The notes under the pieces: generated by a model
Told to the model about the DNA's origin: nothing
The model's input: only the letters and a program-made list of their open reading frames with translations
Database searches by the model: none
Origin: Pandoraea aquatica
GTDB taxonomy: Bacteria > Pseudomonadota > Gammaproteobacteria > Burkholderiales > Burkholderiaceae
Direction: 5' to 3'
NCBI RefSeq assembly: GCF_902459565.1
Contig: NZ_CABPSN010000002.1
Coordinates: 868,001 to 932,000 of the forward strand
DNA: 64,000 nucleotides
Position numbers and translations under genes: made by a program
Shown here: positions 60,942 to 64,000 of the stretch, in pieces
Position numbering within the stretch: the first letter of the stretch is position 1
Layout: the number at the start of each line of letters is the position of its first letter

Positions 60942-61751
60942 ATGAAAGATTGGGAGACATTGGAGATCGTGCGTCAGGACGCGGTCGTCGAAGTCGTGCT
61001 GAACCGGCCGCAGCAGCGCAACGCGCTGAACGCCGCGATGTGCGACGAACTGCGCGCCACGGTTCAGGCGTTGCGCGACGACGACTCGGTGCGGTGCGTG
61101 ATCGTTCGCGCCAACGGGCCGGTGTTCTGCGCGGGGGCGGATCTCAAGGAGCGTCAGGGCATGAGTCTTGACGATGTGCGCGCGCGCCGGATCAAGGCAT
61201 TTGCCGCCTACGACGCCATCGAGCAGATCGGCAAACCGTGCATCGCGCTCGTGGAAGGTCCGGCCATCGGGTCGGGCGGCGAGATCGCCATGGCGTGCGA
61301 CTTCATCGTCGCCACCGATGCCGCCGCGTTCCGCACGCCCGAAGCGTTGTGGGGGACGGTCGGTGCCACGCAGCGCATGCCGCGTGCCGTCGGTAAGCGT
61401 CTCGCGAAGGACATGGCCTTCACCGGTCGCACGTTGTCGGCGCAGGAAGCGCGCGACGCCGGACTGGTGTCGCGCATTGTGCCGGCGGATGGTGCGCTGG
61501 ACGCCGTACGTGTGATGGCGCAGACGATTGCCGCTGCGCCGCCGCTGGCGATGCGTCTCACGAAGGACTGCATCGACCGCGGCGTCGAAACGGACCCCGC
61601 AGGTGCGCTCGCCATCGAGATGCTCGCCATCGACACGTTGCTGCAAAGTCCTGACTGGGGAAGCAAGATTGCGCGCTTCGGCAGCGGTACGAGCAACGAC
61701 GTCGATCATGCAGCAAACCAGGATACGAAGCAGGGAGGCGGTCATGCCTGA
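60942..61751 (+). CDS. Enoyl-CoA hydratase/isomerase family protein (second copy)
   Basis: A 269-residue crotonase with PVFCAGADLKERQGMS, GPAIGSGGEIAMACDFIVA and the TPEALWGTVGATQRMPRAVG segment with Glu. The latter is like methylglutaconyl-CoA hydratase and related AU-binding-type enzymes. AGGAAAG precedes ATG 60942. It overlaps the ligase gene by eight bases. Two hydratases with an HMG-CoA lyase-like enzyme recall the leucine pathway end. Confidence 0.86.
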   Translation: MKDWETLEIVRQDAVVEVVLNRPQQRNALNAAMCDELRATVQALRDDDSVRCVIVRANGPVFCAGADLKERQGMSLDDVRARRIKAFAAYDAIEQIGKPCIALVEGPAIGSGGEIAMACDFIVATDAAAFRTPEALWGTVGATQRMPRAVGKRLAKDMAFTGRTLSAQEARDAGLVSRIVPADGALDAVRVMAQTIAAAPPLAMRLTKDCIDRGVETDPAGALAIEMLAIDTLLQSPDWGSKIARFGSGTSNDVDHAANQDTKQGGGHA

Positions 61752-63411
61752 AGTTCATGACGTAGGGCACGAGAGCTACGCGAGCCTGTTCGGGCTCGAG
61801 GGTCCGGTCACGCTGCCTGCCGTTCTCGCGGCGCGTGCACGTGCAACGCCGGACGCCGAAGCACTCGTGATCGAAGGCGAGCGCATCGACTATCGCACGC
61901 TGGCCGAGCGCGTCGCTCAGGCGGCGGCGCGCATGGTGCATGTTGGCGTCCAGCATGGCGAGCATGTCGGCATTCTGATGGGCAACTCGGTGGACTGGGT
62001 GGTGCTGTTCTACGCGGCGGCATCGATTGGTGCGGTCGCGGTGCCCGTCAATACCCGATTCAAGTCCGACGAACTGAACTACTGCCTGAGTCAGGGCGAC
62101 GTGCGCGTGCTGTTCTACGTCGACACGTTCCTCAACATCGACTACACGGCGCTGCTACGCAGTGTCGAGCCGGCGTTCGATGCGCAACTGCCGGGGGACT
62201 TTCTGCCGCTGCTGCGTCGCGCTGTGATGGTGGGCAATAGCACACGTGGTTTGCCGGAAGGCGTCGAGCATTTCGATGCATTGCCGGACACGCCTGCGTT
62301 GCGTGACGAAGTCGCGCGCCGCTCAGCGGCCGTCTCGCCCGACGACGTGCTGCTCATTCAGTACACCTCCGGTACGACGTCGTTCCCGAAGGGCGTGCTG
62401 CTGCGCCATCGCAACATGCTGATGAATGCTGCCGCATCGGCGCAGCGCATCGGTGTGCGTGCCGACGATCGCTACTTCAGCGTGCGCCCGTTCTTTCACG
62501 TGGCGGGCACGACGATGTCGCTGCTCGTCTCGCTCGTGACCGGCGCGTGCTTGCTGTCGGTGCCGTCGTTCGATGTCGCACGCGTGCTGACCATTCTCGA
62601 TGAAGAGCGCTGCACGCTGACGTCCGGCAACGACACGATTTTCCTGATGATGATGGGCCACCCCGAATTCCGTCGCGAGCGCATTCACCTGCGTGGCGGC
62701 TGGGCGGCGGCCGGGCCGGAGATCATGCAGAAGATTCACGACGTGATGGGCGTGCCTTACATGGTCGGCGCATACGGACAGTCGGAAGCGTCGCCCAACG
62801 TGGTGCTCAACGACTGGCGCGATCCGCTCGAACTGCGTGTGGGCGGCTGGGCGAGTCCGCATCCCGGTATCGAGATCCGCACGGTGTCCCCGGAGACGGG
62901 TGACGTGCTCCGTGCAGACGAGCCCGGAGAGATTCAGGTGCGCGGCTGGAGCGTGATGAAGGGCTACTACAACAAGCCGAAAGAGACGGCGCAGGCGTTC
63001 AGCGACGACGGCTGGCTGCGCACGGGCGATCTCGGCGTGATCGACGGCGAGGGGCGCATGCGCATGCTCGGCCGTCTGAAGGATGTGTTCCGCGTCGGTG
63101 GCGAGAACGTCGCGCCCGCCGAAGTGGAAGAGACGCTGTTCACACACCCGGCGGTGCAATTGGCGCAGGTCGTAGGTGTGCCCGACGCCCGTCTGGGCGA
63201 AGTGCCTGCCGCGTTCGTGGTGCTGCGCCCCGGTGCGGACGTCACGAGCGAAGCGCTGATCGACTGGTGCAAAGCGCGCGCCGCGAATTTCAAGGTGCCG
63301 AGATACCTGCGATTCGTCGATTCGTTCGACGGCATCGGCATGACGGGTAGCTCGAAAGTGCAGAAGAACAAGCTGCGCGACTACGCGATTCGGGAGTTCG
63401 GTTTGTCCTGA
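61744..63411 (+). CDS. Acyl-CoA ligase (ANL superfamily)
   Basis: A 555-residue AMP-forming ligase. The P-loop YTSGTTSFPKGVLLRH, the GAYGQSEASPN motif, GWLRTGDLGVIDGEG, GRLKDVFRVGGENVAPAEVE and the catalytic Lys near the end (GSSKVQKNKL) are present. It activates a carboxylic acid to its CoA thioester. GGGAGG precedes ATG 61744, which overlaps the hydratase end. The substrate class (fatty, aromatic or branched acid) is uncertain. Confidence 0.9.
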   Translation: MPEVHDVGHESYASLFGLEGPVTLPAVLAARARATPDAEALVIEGERIDYRTLAERVAQAAARMVHVGVQHGEHVGILMGNSVDWVVLFYAAASIGAVAVPVNTRFKSDELNYCLSQGDVRVLFYVDTFLNIDYTALLRSVEPAFDAQLPGDFLPLLRRAVMVGNSTRGLPEGVEHFDALPDTPALRDEVARRSAAVSPDDVLLIQYTSGTTSFPKGVLLRHRNMLMNAAASAQRIGVRADDRYFSVRPFFHVAGTTMSLLVSLVTGACLLSVPSFDVARVLTILDEERCTLTSGNDTIFLMMMGHPEFRRERIHLRGGWAAAGPEIMQKIHDVMGVPYMVGAYGQSEASPNVVLNDWRDPLELRVGGWASPHPGIEIRTVSPETGDVLRADEPGEIQVRGWSVMKGYYNKPKETAQAFSDDGWLRTGDLGVIDGEGRMRMLGRLKDVFRVGGENVAPAEVEETLFTHPAVQLAQVVGVPDARLGEVPAAFVVLRPGADVTSEALIDWCKARAANFKVPRYLRFVDSFDGIGMTGSSKVQKNKLRDYAIREFGLS

Positions 63412-63489
63412 CACCTGACGGCCGGGCGTCGATGGACACGACGTCGGCCCCCATCCGAACCTCATCAAAAAATCAAGATTGGAGGAGAC

Positions 63490-64000
63490 ATGACTTCACA
63501 TACGACGACGGCTTCACAGCCGTTCGGCGGGACAGACACGCCCGGCGCAAACGCGGCCGGTCAGGTGGTTGAGGAATCGACCTACCGCAAGATCGCCTGG
63601 CGCACGCTGCCGTTGCTGTTCGTTTGCTACATCATCAACTACATCGACCGGGCGAACATCGGCATCGCGCAGATTCAGTTCAAGGCGGATTTGCATTTCA
63701 GCGATCTCGTCTACGGTATCGGCGCGGGATTGTTCTTCGTCGGCTTTCTGCTGTTCGAGGTGCCGAGCAATCTGATGCTCGCCCGCATGGGCGCACGCAA
63801 GACGCTGTTGCGCATCATGACGCTCTGGGGCGCAGTCTCGTGCGCGATGATGTTCGTGCGAACGCCCACGGAGTTCTATGTCGCGCGCATGTTGCTCGGC
63901 GCGGCCGAGGCGGGCTTCTTCCCCGGACTGATTCTGTATCTCAGCTACTGGTTTCCGGCGGAGCGGCGCGCGCGTGTGACGGCGTTGTCGTTCGTCGCGA
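63490..64000 (+). CDS. MFS transporter of the anion:cation symporter (ACS) family, cut by the window end
   Basis: Only the first 170 codons are present. GGAGGAG precedes ATG 63490. A polar N terminus is followed by the ACS/Phthalate-permease pattern: RTLPLLFVCYIINYIDRANIG in TM1, VGFLLFEVPSNLMLARMGAR after TM2 and LGAAEAGFFPGLILYLSYWF in TM4. It probably imports the organic acid handled by the upstream ligase and CoA transferase. The 3' part lies outside the window. Confidence 0.83.
   Translation, partial: MTSHTTTASQPFGGTDTPGANAAGQVVEESTYRKIAWRTLPLLFVCYIINYIDRANIGIAQIQFKADLHFSDLVYGIGAGLFFVGFLLFEVPSNLMLARMGARKTLLRIMTLWGAVSCAMMFVRTPTEFYVARMLLGAAEAGFFPGLILYLSYWFPAERRARVTALSFVA

Overview
The window looks like a chromosomal segment of a beta-proteobacterium of the family Burkholderiaceae, most likely Pandoraea or a close relative. 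This is inferred from the high G+C content, the Burkholderia-type porin, the many LysR/IclR/MocR regulators, and the taurine (tauABC, tauXY, xsc, pta, tauE) and tartrate (ttuC/dmlR) genes. I see no rRNA, tRNA, CRISPR array or transposase gene.

Region by region. 1-9.9 kb: the start of a periplasmic glucan gene (opgG), a secreted family 3 beta-glucosidase, a divergent dmlR/tartrate dehydrogenase pair, an FMN-dependent sulfur/NTA-type monooxygenase with an orphan sulfonate-type binding protein, and a LysR regulator divergent from an old yellow enzyme. 9.9-12.7 kb: an A+T-richer insert with a two-gene operon, an unknown helical protein and a P-loop ATPase, overlapping by four bases. 12.7-15.8 kb: a degenerate EAL-domain protein, a 267-bp nested palindromic element and an MFS transporter. 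15.9-30.0 kb: a sulfonate catabolism island. It holds a GMC dehydrogenase with an MHS transporter (candidate isethionate dehydrogenase and permease), two IclR regulators, an orphan CobS/CobT-like AAA-VWA pair, sulfite exporter tauE, pta, xsc and taurine dehydrogenase tauXY. 30.2-34.6 kb: three paralogous proteins of unknown function around a RelE/XRE toxin-antitoxin pair. 34.8-39.3 kb: a DUF3311-SSS symporter-amidohydrolase-CobW operon. 39.4-47.8 kb: four more proteins that look distantly related to the first three, separated by a LysR/SGNH hydrolase pair and a COG4705 membrane protein. 47.8-54.2 kb: an amino acid permease, the taurine importer tauABC and divergent tauR. 54.2-57.7 kb: small conserved genes, a GST, an LprI-like protein, a porin and a PaaI thioesterase. 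57.7-64 kb: an acyl-CoA catabolic cluster (HMG-CoA lyase-like enzyme, two enoyl-CoA hydratases, CaiB-type CoA transferase, acyl-CoA ligase and an MFS transporter cut by the window end).

How it fits together. Taurine enters by TauABC and is deaminated by TauXY to sulfoacetaldehyde. Isethionate would enter by the MHS transporter and be oxidised by the GMC enzyme to the same intermediate. Xsc makes acetyl phosphate and sulfite, Pta makes acetyl-CoA, and TauE exports sulfite. A 17-nt sequence motif recurs upstream of iclR1, of the CobS/CobT-like operon and of xsc, which suggests one IclR-type regulon. The most novel material is the seven-member unknown protein family (30.2-47.8 kb), the low-G+C ATPase operon, the shared operator linking the CobS/CobT pair to sulfonate genes, and the palindromic element at 13.9-14.2 kb.
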